A DNA stretch of 64,000 bases from Nageia nagi (GCA_050084985.1 JBITNC010000002.1:37696001-37760000); one strand, 5' to 3'. Numbered from the stretch's first letter, positions 41,590-54,125 are shown. Translations and numbers: made by a program. The notes: generated by a model not told the origin, from the letters alone.

Positions 41590-44500
41590 GGTGTATAACA
41601 TTTTTAAACTCTAGAAATTGTTGTCAGAGGATGTGAAGTGGTATCCTTTGGTTAAAGTTGTTGCCTTTGAACTAGAACTATTATGATAACGAGGAAGGGG
41701 AGTTGGCAAGTTCGCTGATTAATGATAGCCCTTGGTTAGAGTAGGATGGAGTCTTCATCATCCAATTCTACAAGTGTTGTTTTAATTGCTATGTTCTTGA
41801 GCACCTGTTTAAGACATGACACATGGAATACTAGGTGGATTTTTGAAGTGGAGGTGATTATAATTTGTATGAAATTGCACTAACCATTTGTGTAACTCAA
41901 TAGAACCCATAGAACCTCAAGGTCAACTTGTGATGATCCTTCAACTTGATTGAACTTTATTTGTAGGGTTGAAGGTGAAGAAAAAATGTTTGCAATAATA
42001 AATTATTATTTGGAATGATGCTTGTTAGCTTACTGTGTCATTTTACTTTATTCCAATGTTAAATTGTCCTTCAAAGCCCTAAGTTTTTACCTTTGTTATG
42101 TGAGTGTAGAGTCCACCATATCAATCCTAGAGGTGCTTAGTACATATGGAATTAAGGATGGAGGTGGTTGACCATACAATGCTTCATAAAAGGTAATTTA
42201 GCTAGAGAAATAATGAGATGTATTATACCACCGTTCCGATAAGAGAAGTTAATAACTCCATTTAGATTGTTGCTTAGATGAGAAACATTGAAGGTAATTT
42301 TCCAAGCATTTGTTAATTCCTTTTATTTGCCCATTTGTTTGGGTATGATATGTTTTACTAAGATTCAACTAGATCCCTTACTATTTGAAAAGTTCATGCC
42401 AAAATTTATTAGTAAAGGAAGGGTCTCGATTATTGCCATTTGATTGTAGTATACCATGCAACTTGAAGATTTGGTCTACAAATAAGTGGATGGAATTTTT
42501 GGCCATGTAGGGATGAATTAATACACATAGATGTGCATGCTTGGTAAGTTTATTCACAAATACCAAAATGATTTATTTATTTGAAGAATTGGGTAGTGTT
42601 TCTATAAACTCCATTGAGATATTTGACCTAGAAGTCTTTGGTACAGAGAGGGGTTGTTGAAGACATGGAGATTTAAATGTTTCCCCATTATGTCATTAAC
42701 ACATATCACAAGCATCTACAAAATACTTAATAAATTTCTTTATTCCTTCCCAAAAGAAGATTCATTTGACTTGAGTATAGGTATGAAGAAAACATGAATG
42801 TCCTCTAACTAGTGTTGAGTTTAGTTCATGTAGTAGGTAGGATGGAATGCTTGATTGATATGGAATGGTCAAGCAATTCTTATATTTCAACAATTCCTCT
42901 AACAAGTGTGGTGTTTATACGATGTAGGGTTAACATCAAGTTCTTGAATGAGTTTAGAGATATTGGAATCATGATGCCATTCACTTTGAACCTACTCAAT
43001 CTAATATGTGTACAAAAGGGAAAAGTGGATAAAAGGTGTTCGTGACTTCAAGTAGTCTAGATAGAGGATCAATTGCCAAAATTTCTTTTCCCTTATTTTA
43101 GGTGATCTCATAGTTATAGCCTAAGAGTTTAATAACTCATTTGTTTTGTTCAAGCAAAGAGACCTATTGTTTTAAGGACTTGAGATTATTACGATCTATC
43201 TTAATACAAAATGCCTCCCTAGTAAATATGATTCCCAATGTTGTTTTTCATGGACAATAACCAATTATTATAGGTTGCATTGGTTGAGTTCTTACCGATC
43301 AAACCCTTTCTATTATATGCAATGGGTCATCATTCTTGCATAAGTATTGTCCCAATTCCTACACCTAAAGTATCACACTCTATGGTGAAATCCTACATAA
43401 CCAAGATTAAGTTGGTACACATTGCATGCTTGAGATGGTCAAAGGTATGAACTGCTACATCCATCCATTGAAACAAGTTCTTACAAAGCACAACAATAAA
43501 TTGTATCATAATGTTTCCATAATTTTTAATAAATTTATTGTAGTAGGCTATCAATCGAAGGAATCCTTGTAGGCATTTTAATGTGTTGGATGGTAGCTAA
43601 TTTACCATTATTTCGATCTTTTTTGGATCAACTTGAACATCTTGTGAGATAATGTGACCCAAATATTCCACCTTAGATACACTAAATACACATTTAGATT
43701 TCTTCATAGATTAGTGATCCTCGACTAATTTTCACATCAACATGGTATGTTGAAGATGGTCCTTTCAAGATTTACTATAGATGAAAATATCATCAAAGAA
43801 CAACAATACACACTTTTTGAGGTAGAATTGGAGTATGTGGTTCATGAGGCTTTAGACAATGGATGGTGCATTTGTAAGGCCAAACAACATAGCCATGAAC
43901 TCATAGTGACCAAAGTTTGAAAGGTAGTTTTGGGGATGTTTGCCTAATGCATTCAAATTTGATGATAACTCGATTGAAGATCCAATTTAGTGATTTTTTT
44001 CCCCATACAATTGATCCAACAAATCATCAAGAATTAAAATAGGGAATTTATTGTTGAAATGATCTTGTGGAGTTCATGAAAATCCATGCACATTCACGTA
44101 GAGCCATCCTTTTTAACTAACAAAACTAGGGAACAAATGCAATTGACATTTGGTTGGGGAAACCTTATATCTAATAACTCTTTTATCATTTTTTAAATTT
44201 CATTCTTTTATTAGTAGGGATACTTATAAGGGTGAATGTTTGGAGAGGAGCTACTAGGGATTAGTGGGATCATCTAATCTTGCTACCAAGATAGGGATAA
44301 TGTTGTGGGTTCTTCAATGATTACACTGAATTTCTCTAGCACTTATTGCATATCTGTAATAGTGTATGCTCTTATTGAAGAAGATAATTCTTTATGATAA
44401 AATCATTCTACAACTACATATTGATTGTTCTTTGATAATTCTTCATTCTATAGAAGATGATGATTTGTATGGGTCCTTCATCTAAGACTTTTAGATTGTG

Positions 44501-44800
44501 AGTTTTCCTACTAATAGTGAATTTTATAAAGAGAGGTGAGAAATCGCATAAAATAATTCCTAAGTTCTATAGCCATTGACACCTTAGTACTGCATTACAT
44601 CCTCCCAATTGAAGAGAATACATGTTAATTTGTATCTTGAAATCATGAAGGGTTAAGTTAACATTTATGCAACATCCATTGTAAGGTAACTTGCCTCTAT
44701 TAGTGACCATTACTTCAAAATTATTGCAATTATGAATGAATCAATCAACTTGATTGACCATATTGATAGTAACAAAGTTGTGAGCATTATCAATGTTTTG
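41590..44800 (-). pseudogene. Decayed chromovirus (Reina-like) pol, minus strand
   Basis: Reading from high to low coordinates: protease near 44780-44500 (DNAHNFVTINMVNQV, then a LQLGGCNAVLRCQWL stretch); RT near 43950-43780 (LFGLTNAPS, then LLFFDDIFIYSKS); the RT/RNase H connection (VEYLGHIISQDVQVDPKKIE near 43680, then ECDTLGVGIGTILMQE near 43380-43330); integrase near 42566-42381 (FVNKLTKHAHLCVL, SNGNNRDPSFTNKFWHELF); and a worn chromodomain-like end near 41780-41600. The domain order is that of Ty3/gypsy chromoviruses. Many stops and frameshifts make it long dead. No LTRs were found beside it. Confidence 0.85.
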
Positions 44801-46715
44801 AATAATAAAAAACCTATCCCTTAGGTCTTCTATCATCAATGTTGCAATTGGGTTGTGGAATAGTCTTGATGAGTTTTTGATTGCCTAGAGGGGGCCTACC
44901 TCTTTGATAGACTTTCATGTAGATCCATTTGATACTAAGTGTAGTATTCTCTTCATCAAGGATGAGTTGTTTAGTCTCTAAGATATTGGGAAGGACACAC
45001 TCATTAAATGTGACTTCAAGATTGAATTTCATGTGAATGATATTAGAAATGCAAGGTTTTTGAATGATAAGTATGCTTTTATTTTTTTTAATACAACTTT
45101 GGATGCCTCCTTGGATTTATTATAGAATTGCAAACGATGATATCTAAGAAGATTGTGGGTTCCCTTTGTTGGATTATGATGATCCTTGGATCTAAACTTT
45201 GGACTTCACCCCAAATAATATTGTTGGGTGTTTGATTTATAAAATTGTATTTATCCTTGTCTTGGAAACACCATGAAGAACACCAAAGCTTATTTTAGAC
45301 AATTTCGAAAGTTTGATAGATGCCTATGAAGTTTTTTACTATATAACTAAATGAGACATCTTCTCATGGAATATAATAACTTTAGATAATACTTTTAGGT
45401 TACCAAAGATATGGATTTTCTTGACAAGCATTGACACTATTTCACTAAATGCAATAACAGAGCTTTATTTTCTACTTGTTATATCTAGATAAAAAGGAAT
45501 CACAACAAAGCTTCATATTCCTATACGTTGTCTACCCCACTTTTGTTTATACAATTTTGGATGTACCTTTAGTTGTATATTTGATAATGTCGCAAATGTA
45601 TACAATATATAGTTTGATAATGTAAAAGGTTGAGAGACCCTTTCAAAACTCTATTTTTTTATTAATATCAATTCACTTGATTTTAATAAAAAATTATGAG
45701 AGAAGAAATTTAACTATTGAACTACTCTTTTACAAGTGCATTGTCTTGTCAAGTTATTATCATCATTACATGTTGTAATTAGATAAAGTTATTATTACAC
45801 CAAGAGGCATAATGACAATGGCAATCAAGGGGATGGGGGGTGGAGAGCCAAAATGTCCCTCTGTTTATATGTCCGTCATCAACAATCGACTCTATTAATT
45901 ATTTTAAATATAAATTAAATAATATACCAACATAACTATATTAAATTGTTACTTTATTAAATTTATACATTGATTATTTAAAAATTTTAATATACATTTG
46001 TTGTAAACATTAGTTTCTAAATTATTATATTATAAACAATGAAATAGTTTATAATAAATATTATTGATAATACTATAATTTTAGGAAATAGTTTCTAAAT
46101 TATTCAAAAATGATATCTTTAGGCTTTTTTGATATATACAAAGGATTATATCAAAGCTAGTTTAGAAACTATTTCTAAAAGTTTTGTTGGTCTACATTGG
46201 TCAAAGGTTATTTTGTTGATCATCATATAGATCATTTAATATGGCACTTGGATCAATGTAGGATTTACTAGGTCAAGCAAGGTAAAATTTTGGAAGCATG
46301 TAAAAAAGGATGAACAATTATTTGCTCAACAATAAAAGAAGTAATCATATGGAAGATAAGCTTGCATCTTTTAAAAATATTTATACTCTTTAGAATTTGA
46401 GTACAGGCTTATGGAAGCTTTATTATCTTCCATATATGGGGTTTCCTATAATGCCATTGTTCAATTGGTGAACTACATTTTAATTGGAGGAAACAAGAAT
46501 ATTTTTAGCATTAAACATTAATTTACTATGACCAAATGCATTTTTTCATTAATAATTTCATATAACTTGGAGATGTATTTGTTTATGTTAATACAAAATA
46601 TTTGCAAATGTTGTAAGATTTATTTTAGATATCAGTAATAACAAAAACCTTTGAAGAGATTTTTCATCTTGATGATTTGTTGGAAAATATTATCAAAAAA
46701 TTATTTTGTCTTCAT
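44801..46715. other. AT-rich sequence upstream of the decayed pol
   Basis: A minus-strand open frame at 45032-44814 adjoins the protease remnant and may be part of the same element. Beyond about 45300 nothing is recognised. A G-rich GGGGATGGGGGG run lies near 45830. Confidence 0.4.
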
Positions 46716-46720
46716 TATTT

Positions 46721-47313
46721 TGATGCACCGTAAAACGTTCATAACTTTTGATCCGACTGTCGGATCGTCTTGAAATTTTGAGGAGAGCTAGATATGGGTT
46801 TTTATCATGCGATGGCAACCTCCTACGGGAGGCATGCATCCAAACAGAAAGTTTTCCGATTGACCTAAATCCATAGTTTAGTGCCTCAAAATTAGCTTTT
46901 AGTGTCAGTTTTCAGGATTTTTCAATAAGTAGACTTTAATATCTTTTGTTGTAAGAGTCTGTTTAAGATAATAAGTGACAGTTCCTTTAGTCCTTGTTAA
47001 CTGAGCTTGCACGCCCAGTTTGGCCATGATCTGAGGACCTTTCTATTTTTAGAAAGTTTCCATTTGTCTATTTTTAGAAAGTTTCTATTTTTAGTAAGTG
47101 CTAGTTTTCAGATGGTTCATGATTTTCTGGAAGTGCAAGTTTTCTCTTGGCTATATGAGCTATTGTAATGGACCTGAAAAAAGGTAGTGCAGATTCAGAA
47201 GAATAAAATAAAGTGTGTGTTAAAAAAAAGGTTATTCTTCCATTGGTTTGCTTGCTATGTAAATCAATTACCTTTTGGAGATTTATTTGGATCTTCTAAG
47301 GGAATCTGCACCA
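46721..47313 (+). repeat. 5' LTR of the chromovirus
   Basis: Starts TGATGCACCG and ends ATCTGCACCA (593 bp). Contains a perfect palindrome GATCCGACTGTCGGATC at 46750-46766, TTTTTAGAAAGTTTC repeats near 47050, and an AATAAA-type signal near 47203. The 3' LTR is at 51969-52561. Confidence 0.95.
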
Positions 47314-47315
47314 TT

Positions 47316-47327
47316 TGGTATCAGAGC
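47316..47327 (+). other. Primer-binding site (initiator tRNA-Met)
   Basis: TGGTATCAGAGC, three bases after the 5' LTR. This is the standard plant PBS complementary to the 3' end of initiator tRNA-Met. Confidence 0.92.
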
Positions 47328-47381
47328 GGGTGTGATCTCGTTGGGGGAAAAATAGGAAAGAAAAAAAAATTGAAGAAGAAG

Positions 47382-48520
47382 ATGCCACCTAGGAGAGGAG
47401 GCAGAGCACCTAGAGGTGCCTATACTCAAATGAATAGGTAGATCGAGGATCTACGGGCCCAAATAATAGGACTAACTGGTGCAATTGAGCGCATGACAGA
47501 GAGAAGTATGAATGCCCATCCAGATCCAAGATTTGATGGTGAAAGTACAGCTGATGAAGTTGGATCTGAGGTTCAGACAGATGCAGAACAAGAAGACCTA
47601 ATGGGAGATGGTCAACGTTTTGAGAATCGATTGATACGGGCTCTAGAAGGGCTTAAAGGAAATAATGTAGGGATCAAAATCGAGATTCCTGAGTATGCTG
47701 GTGGATTAAAACCAAGGGAGTTGATCGATTGGATCAATAGCCTAGAAAAATATTTTGAATGGAGTAACATTGCTGAAGAAAAGAAGGTAAAGCTTGCATG
47801 CACGAAGTTGAAGGGACATGCATTAATTTGGTGGGATCACCTATAGAATACACGATAAAGGGATGGCAAGGATAAGATCAGAGATTGGGCTAAAATGAAG
47901 AAGAAGCTAGAAGGAAAATTTGTACCTATGGACTACTCCTAGACCTTATTTCGACAATTCCAAAATTTGTGACAAAAGGAACGAAGCATTGAGGACTACA
48001 CTAATGACTTTTATAAGCTTTCCATTCGAATAGAACCTAATGAAATAGAGGAGCAAAAGGCTGCAAGATACGTAAATGGTCTGAGCTTTGTTATTCAAGA
48101 TGAAATTAACATGCATCGTACTCCTACTGTGGAGGATGCATATCAAATAGCCCTCAAGGTTGAGGAAAAATTGAGAAGGACCAATCAAGGAGGAAAGAAG
48201 GGATTCACACCTTCGAATCGGGGGTGAGGAGGATCTAATGTCTCCAAGGGAGAATCCTTTGTACCCACTAAACAAGAAGAGGTAAACCAAAGTCAGAGAG
48301 GAAGGGGATACCTTAGAGGAAGAGGTAATGGAGGGGGACGATCTACTACTGGCACATGGAAACCATTCATTTGTTATAGATGTCATGAAGAAGGTCACAA
48401 GGCATCTGAATATCCCACATATGATGCTGAAGAGAGGGGAAATGCTAGGGTTGCTCTAGTTGAAGAAGAAGAAGAGGTCGAAATAGAAGTTTCTGCAGAT
48501 ATGGGTGAGACCTGATGATA
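47382..48520 (+). pseudogene. gag pseudogene of the chromovirus
   Basis: The start is ATG at 47382 (MPPRRGGRAPRGAY), identical to the intact ORF of the 59969-63151 element. The Gag core includes SLEKYFEWSN and KGHALIWWDHL. A zinc knuckle CYRCHEEGHKASEY near 48373-48414 has lost its last Cys (TAT for TGT). Stops: TAG 47439, TAG 47844, TAA 47856, TAG 47940, TGA 47970, TGA 48225. A one-base deletion near 48510 shifts the frame before protease. Compared with the intact relative, most stops are CAG-to-TAG, CAA-to-TAA or CGA-to-TGA. Confidence 0.9.
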
Positions 48521-51500
48521 AGAAGGACCCTGATTGTTCCAAGGGAGGAGAACATGCAAGTTGAGGATAGTGGTAATTGTTGGTTACGTACCAATATATT
48601 TCATACAAGATGCATAACAGGAGGAAAGGTATGTAACATAGTAATTGATGGTGGTAGTTGTGAAAACATGGTTTCTACTGTAATGGTTGATAAGTTGAAA
48701 CTCAAATGTCAAAAGCACCCATGTCCATATCATGTTTCATGGATCAAGAAGGGAAATGAGGTAACTATTGATAAGAGGTGTCTAGTAAAGTTTTCCATTG
48801 GGGATACTTATAAAGATGAGGTATGGTGTGATGTAATTCCCATGGATGCATGTCATATATTATTGGGGAGACCATAGCAGTTTGACAAGAAGACTCATCA
48901 TGATGGAAGTAAGAAAATTTACACATTTTGGAAAGATGGTGTAAAGGTGGTTCTTTTACCCCTTAAGGAAGAAGCCCAAGGACACAACCTTTTGACTGCA
49001 AAAAGATTTCTCACAAAAACACGTGAAGTTGGTTGGTGTTATGCGTTAACTACACAAAAGGCAAAAATAAGGGAGATCCTCATACCACCTGTAGTGAGGA
49101 AGTTGCTAAAGGAATATGCAGATGTCCTACCAAAAGAATTGCCAAATGGACTACCACCAAAGAGGGATATACAGCACCATATTGATTTAATCCCAGGATC
49201 ATCTCTTCCCAATCAAGCAGCCTATCGGTTGAGCCCAACACAGAATGCTGAAATGAATAAACAAGTAACAGAATTGATACAGAAGGGACTGGTTAGGGAG
49301 AGCATGATTCCTTGTGCAACTCCTGCACTTTTGACTCCCAAGAAGGATGGCTCATGGCGGATGTGTGTTGATAGCAGGGCCATAAACAAGATCACCATAA
49401 GATATAGATTTTCGATGCCAAGGATTGACGATATGTTGGATGCTTTAGCTGGCTCTAATTACTTTAGTAAGATTGACCTGAGGAGTGGTTATTACCAGAT
49501 TTGAATTCGAGAGGGTGATGAATGGAAGATAGCTTTTAAGACTCAAGATGGATTATACGAATGGATGATGATGCCATTTGGGTTATCCAATGCACCAAGT
49601 ACCTTCATGAGGTTGATGAATAGAGTGCTATGGGAATACAGTGGTAAGTTTCTAGTGGTTTACTTTGATGATATCTTGATTTTTAGTAAGAATGCAGAAG
49701 ATCACATGCTTCACTTAAGGCTGGTATTAGATTTGTTAAGAAAGGAGAAATTGTATGCCAATCTTAAGAAGTGTAGCTTCCTGCAAGAGAGCTTAGTATT
49801 TTTGGGGTTTGTAGTTTCAAGAGATGGCCTCAAAATGGATGAAGAAAAGGTGAGGACAATCATTGAGTGGCCTGTCCCAAGAAATGTAGCAGAGGTACGA
49901 AGTTTCCATGGATTAGCAACTTTCTATAGGAAATTCATTAGGAATTTTAGTAGCATTGCTGCCCCTATCACAGAATGCATGAAGGGGAGGGAATTTATAT
50001 GGACAGAGGAAGCAGCAAAGAGTTTTAAGCTTTTGAAAAGGAAGGTAACAACAGCACCTGTCTTAGTGTTACCAGATTTTGAAAAGCTATTTGAGGTTGA
50101 TTATGATGCCTCACATATTGGGATTGGAGCTGTGTTGAGCCAAGGAGGAAGACCAGTAGCATTCTTCAGTGAGAAATTGGATGAGGTAAGGAAGAACTAC
50201 TCCACTTATGATGTCAAATTTTATGCTATTGTACAAGCACTAAGATATTGGCCTCATTACCTGCTGTCCAAGGAGTTTGTGCTTTTTACTGACCATGAAG
50301 CGTTACGGTATGTCAATTCCCAAAAGAAAGTGGATAAAAGGCATGCAAAGTGGGTATCATTTTTGCAAGAGTATGAATTCACTTTGAAGCATAAATCAGG
50401 AAAATAGAATAAGGTGGCTGATGCACTGAGTAGGAAATCATTATTTCTGACAACCATGGAAAATGTAGTGGTTGGATTTGAGGGTATCAAAGATATGTAT
50501 GAAGATGATGCTGATTTTGGACCGATGATGCAACAGTTTAAGAATCCAACCTTTGGTCAGAGTGGTAACATTCTTTCAGAATACAGTATACAGGATGGTT
50601 ACTTATTTAGAGGCACACAATTATGTATTCCAATTGGTTCTATGAGGGAGAATATTTTGAGGGAGCTTCATAATGGAGGTCTGGCAGGACACTTTAGGAT
50701 AGATAAGACATTGGTGCTTGTTGCAGAAAAGTACTATTGGCCAAAGCTAAGGAGAGATGTGATCAGATTTGTCAATCAATGCAGGATATGTCAAATGGCA
50801 AAGGGCCATGCCCAAAATATCAGCTTGTATATGCCCTTACCTATTTCGACGGGAGCATGGGTCGACTTAAGCATGGACTTGGTGTTGGGATTACCACGTA
50901 CTCAACGAGGTAAGGACTCCATCTTTGTTGTTCTTGATAGGTTCTCTAAGATGGCCCATTTCATTGCATGTCAGAAGACAGAGGATGCCACTAGTGTCGC
51001 AGTTCTATTTTTTGATGGAATTGTTAGGTTGCATGGTGTTCCAAAATCCATTACCTCAGATCGAGATGTCAAATTCTTGAGCCATTTCTGAGAACATTAT
51101 GGAAAAAGTTGGGTACACAATTACAGTTCAGCAGTGCTTATCATCCACAAACTGATGGCCAGATCGAGGTTGTAAATCGTAGCTTGGGAAATTTGTTAAG
51201 GTGTATAGTTGGTGCAAAACCAAAGCAATGGGATAGAGCATTAGCATAATCAAAATTTGCATATAATAGTTCAGTGAATCGTTCAACAGGGAAATCACCT
51301 TTCCAAATTATTTATGGCCAAAATCCCAAGGGTGTCCTTGACTTAGTTGAATTACCAATCACAGACACTATTAGTGATAATGCAGAGGCATTTGCAGAGC
51401 ACATACACCAACTACAGGAGGAGGTTCAGGCACAATTGCAAGAGAATAATAGTAAGTATAAAGCAGCAGCAGATGCACATAGGAGAGAAAAGATTTTTCA

Positions 51501-51978
51501 GGAGGGCGACTTAGTGATGGTCCACCTTCGTAAGGAGAGGTTTCCCAAAGGCACCTATAATAATTTGAAGCTAAAGAAGATTGGTCCATGTAGGATTCTT
51601 GAGAAAAGGAACAACAATGCATATAAGGTGGGATTGCCAGATAATTTAGATATTTCTGCTATTTTTAATGTCTCTGATTTATATGCTTTCCATGGTGATG
51701 ATGAAGATGTTGAGGCTACAACTCCAATACAATGGGAGCAATAAGTTCCTAAGAAAAAGAAGGAGCACATTACACAGATCCTTGATCAGACAGTGTTCAA
51801 CACTCGACATGGGAGCTATACCAAGTACCTGGTACAATGGGAAGGGCTATCAACAGCGGATAATACATGGGTTTCAGAGGGGGAAGTAAAGAGGATTGCT
51901 AATGATAAACTTCAAGAATTTTGATAGCAGAACTCGCAGGAGCAGAGTTTCTTTCAACCAGAGGAGAATGATGCATCG
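48515..51978 (+). pseudogene. pol pseudogene: protease, RT, RNase H, integrase, chromodomain
   Basis: Protease has VIDGGSCENMVS near 48641. RT runs about 49090-49750 with [28 protein letters not shown] and YFDD near 49664. RNase H starts near 50095 ([18 protein letters not shown]) and reaches ADALSRKS near 50420. Integrase has an HHCC zinc domain (H...H near 50670-50690, CRICQMAKG near 50785) and catalytic-core segments MDLVLGLP and SDRDVKFLSHF. The chromodomain is near 51770-51915 (KYLVQWEGLS, DNTWVSEGEVKR). Breaks: TAG 48875, TGA 49502, TAG 50405, a one-base loss near 51089, TAA 51247, TAA 51742, TGA-TAG 51922. The natural stop TAA at 51976 lies eight bases inside the 3' LTR. Confidence 0.92.
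51959..51968 (+). other. Polypurine tract of the chromovirus
   Basis: The run CAGAGGAGAA immediately precedes the 3' LTR at 51969. It is also coding sequence (PEEN) in the pol frame. Confidence 0.7.
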
Positions 51979-52561
51979 TAAAACGTTCATAACTTTTGAT
52001 CCGACGATCGGATCGTCTTGAAATTTTGAGGAGAGCTAGATATGGGTGTTTATCATGTGATGGCAACCTCCTACGGGAGGCATGCATCCAAATGAAAAGT
52101 TTTTTGATTGACCTAAATCCATCGTTTAGTGCCTCAAAATTAGCTTTTAGTGTCAGTTTTCAAGATTTTTCAATAAGTAGACTTTAATATCTTTTGTTGT
52201 AAGAGTCTGTTTAAGATAATAAGTGACAGTTCCTTTAGTCCTTGTTAACTGAGCTTGCACGCCCAGTTTGGCCATGATCTGAGGACCTTTCTATTTTTAG
52301 AAAGTTTCCATTTATCTATTTTTAGAAAGTTTCTATTTTTAGTAAGTGCTAGTTTTCAGACGGTTCGTGATTTTCTAGAAGTGCAAGTTTTCTCTTGGCT
52401 ATATGAGCTATTGTAATGGACCTGAAAAAAGGTGGTGCAGATTCAAAAGAATAAAATAAAGTGTGTGTTAAAAAAAGGGTTATTCTTCCATTGGTTTGCT
52501 TGTTGTGTAAATCAATTACCTTTTAGAGATTTATTTGGATCTTCTAAGGGAATCTGCACCA
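51969..52561 (+). repeat. 3' LTR of the chromovirus
   Basis: 593 bp, starting TGATGCATCG and ending ATCTGCACCA. The palindrome seen in the 5' LTR is here GATCCGACGATCGGATC, with a mismatched centre. By eye it has about 22 substitutions relative to the 5' LTR and no net length change. Confidence 0.95.
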
Positions 52562-52566
52562 TATTT

Positions 52567-53920
52567 CTTGAATTATTTATGTAATTCCAATAATAAATTG
52601 TGTTATTTAATTGACGTGAACCTATTTTTAAAATAGTTGAACTTGTTAGAAAAAAGTAACAATTGGAACTTGATTATCTGAAGTATTTTTATCTTCATTA
52701 TTTCTTTATTTTAATTGACTACCACCTTGGAAGGGTAGTTCAAGATCTTATAGCTTGCCTTGTAGATGCCCTTTTTCCAAATCACATAGATGCATTTGCA
52801 ACAATTTCAAGATCAATATGTAATTGAGCCTACAAATGGAGGGTACTATCAATTTTTATCAATCAATCATCTCGATGGAGGTTTGTAATTAATTGGTATA
52901 TTGCTTTTCTTCTGTGTATTTGAATTTATGATAATTTATGTCAATAGCTCATAATTTTTTATTTTATTCATACCTCTAAACAAACTAGAGGATGTTCTTT
53001 CTAAAATTTGCATGAGCATGATGACAAGAAAGTATATAAGGTAAAATGGGATGAGGGAAATAAAAATCACATATGTTATTTTTCTTTATGAGCAATTAGT
53101 GATACAAGACGACTAAATGGTGATCCCTATTATGAACTTTATATGCATGTTAAATCTTAAATGGATATAATATTAATGTTAAACATCATGAAAAATATTT
53201 AGGAGAATGTCTTAATGTGGCATACATTGTTTATTTATTTTTTTATGTTCTTATTGAGTCTTTAAATGATTCTTTTTATTTTGTATTTGTTGTTAATGTG
53301 CAAGAGAGACGTCTATAAATAATTATGGTTAGACATTTATAATCTAGACTATTTTTGGTTTAGTTGGAATTGTTAAACCTTTTGAGAGCATGTGTACAAA
53401 CAACAAATTTGTATTCATTGAACTTTGCAATTTCATCATTTTTAGGCATGCTTTTTTTCTTGCATTTCTTTCTTGTACAAATATTTGAATTCAATAATGA
53501 TTGTTATGATACAATTATATCATCCTCTTAATTGATAAGGTTCTTTACATCTTTATTGTGGTTGATGTCTATGCATTATTTTAAAGGATGCCATTACAAT
53601 TTTTTAACCATTGCATTAAATGCCATTTTTTTTTCTTGTCATCTTTGTAATGAAATGAAAGGAATAAAGTTTTTCCCTTTGTTTATACACTTGGAAATCA
53701 AATATGATGTATGTATTTTGTTCTATAGGAAACAAGTCCCCTGAATAAGAACATAATACATTTTTAATTACTTAACTTAAATAAGAAATTTTAATCTTTT
53801 TATAGTGCCCTTGAATTTATTGGATGACCCTCAAATTTAATACTAACAATCTAAGAGTTTGGGCTTTCTATTGCCATTTGAAGGTCCATTTGTTTATGGG
53901 CATGAGCATCATGTTCACAA
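52567..53920. other. AT-rich sequence, nothing recognised
   Basis: No gene or element that I can support; short open frames are spurious. Confidence 0.4.
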
Positions 53921-53924
53921 AAGG

Positions 53925-54125
53925 TATTGGAAAAGTGGGACCGATTCCCAAATCCTCTATGGGATGTGGTATTTTTGTGCAAGATATGCACAAAATGAAT
54001 ATATTTAAAGGATCTGTGAATTGTTTGACAAAATGCCTAATCAAAATGCAATTTCATAGAATGTAATGAACACCTGATATGCATAAAATGGGTTTTATAA
54101 TAAGGCCTTACATATGCATAGGGAT
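53925..54125 (+). pseudogene. Decayed pentatricopeptide repeat (PPR) gene fragment
   Basis: In the frame of 54012 the sequence reads ARYAQNEYI, stop, RICELFDKMPNQNAIS, stop, NVMNT, stop, YA, stop, NGF. This closely matches the canonical plant PPR pattern (ELFDKMPxxNxxSWNxMxxGYxQNG). Each stop fits a single transition: TAG for the W codon, TGA for G, TAA for Q. A preceding unit (IPKSSMGCGIFV) lies in another frame. Only about two repeats can be seen. It is a dead fragment of a host gene family that is very large in land plants. Confidence 0.65.

Larger units (their letters stand above)
46716..52566 (+). mobile_element. Complete but inactivated chromovirus LTR retrotransposon
   Basis: The element is 46721-52561 (5841 bp), flanked by TATTT at 46716-46720 and 52562-52566. 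It has two 593-bp LTRs, a PBS matching the 3' end of initiator tRNA-Met, gag, protease, RT, RNase H, integrase and chromodomain in order, and a polypurine tract. A hand comparison of the LTRs gives about 22 differences in 593 bp (about 3.7%). At least ten stops and two frameshifts break the reading frame. The chromodomain places it among Ty3/gypsy chromoviruses. Confidence 0.95.

Noticed and set aside
47946-48398. 150-codon frame antisense to gag (and its twin at 61602-62054)
   Set aside because: Both lie exactly opposite the gag coding strand; the openness is a by-product of gag codon use.
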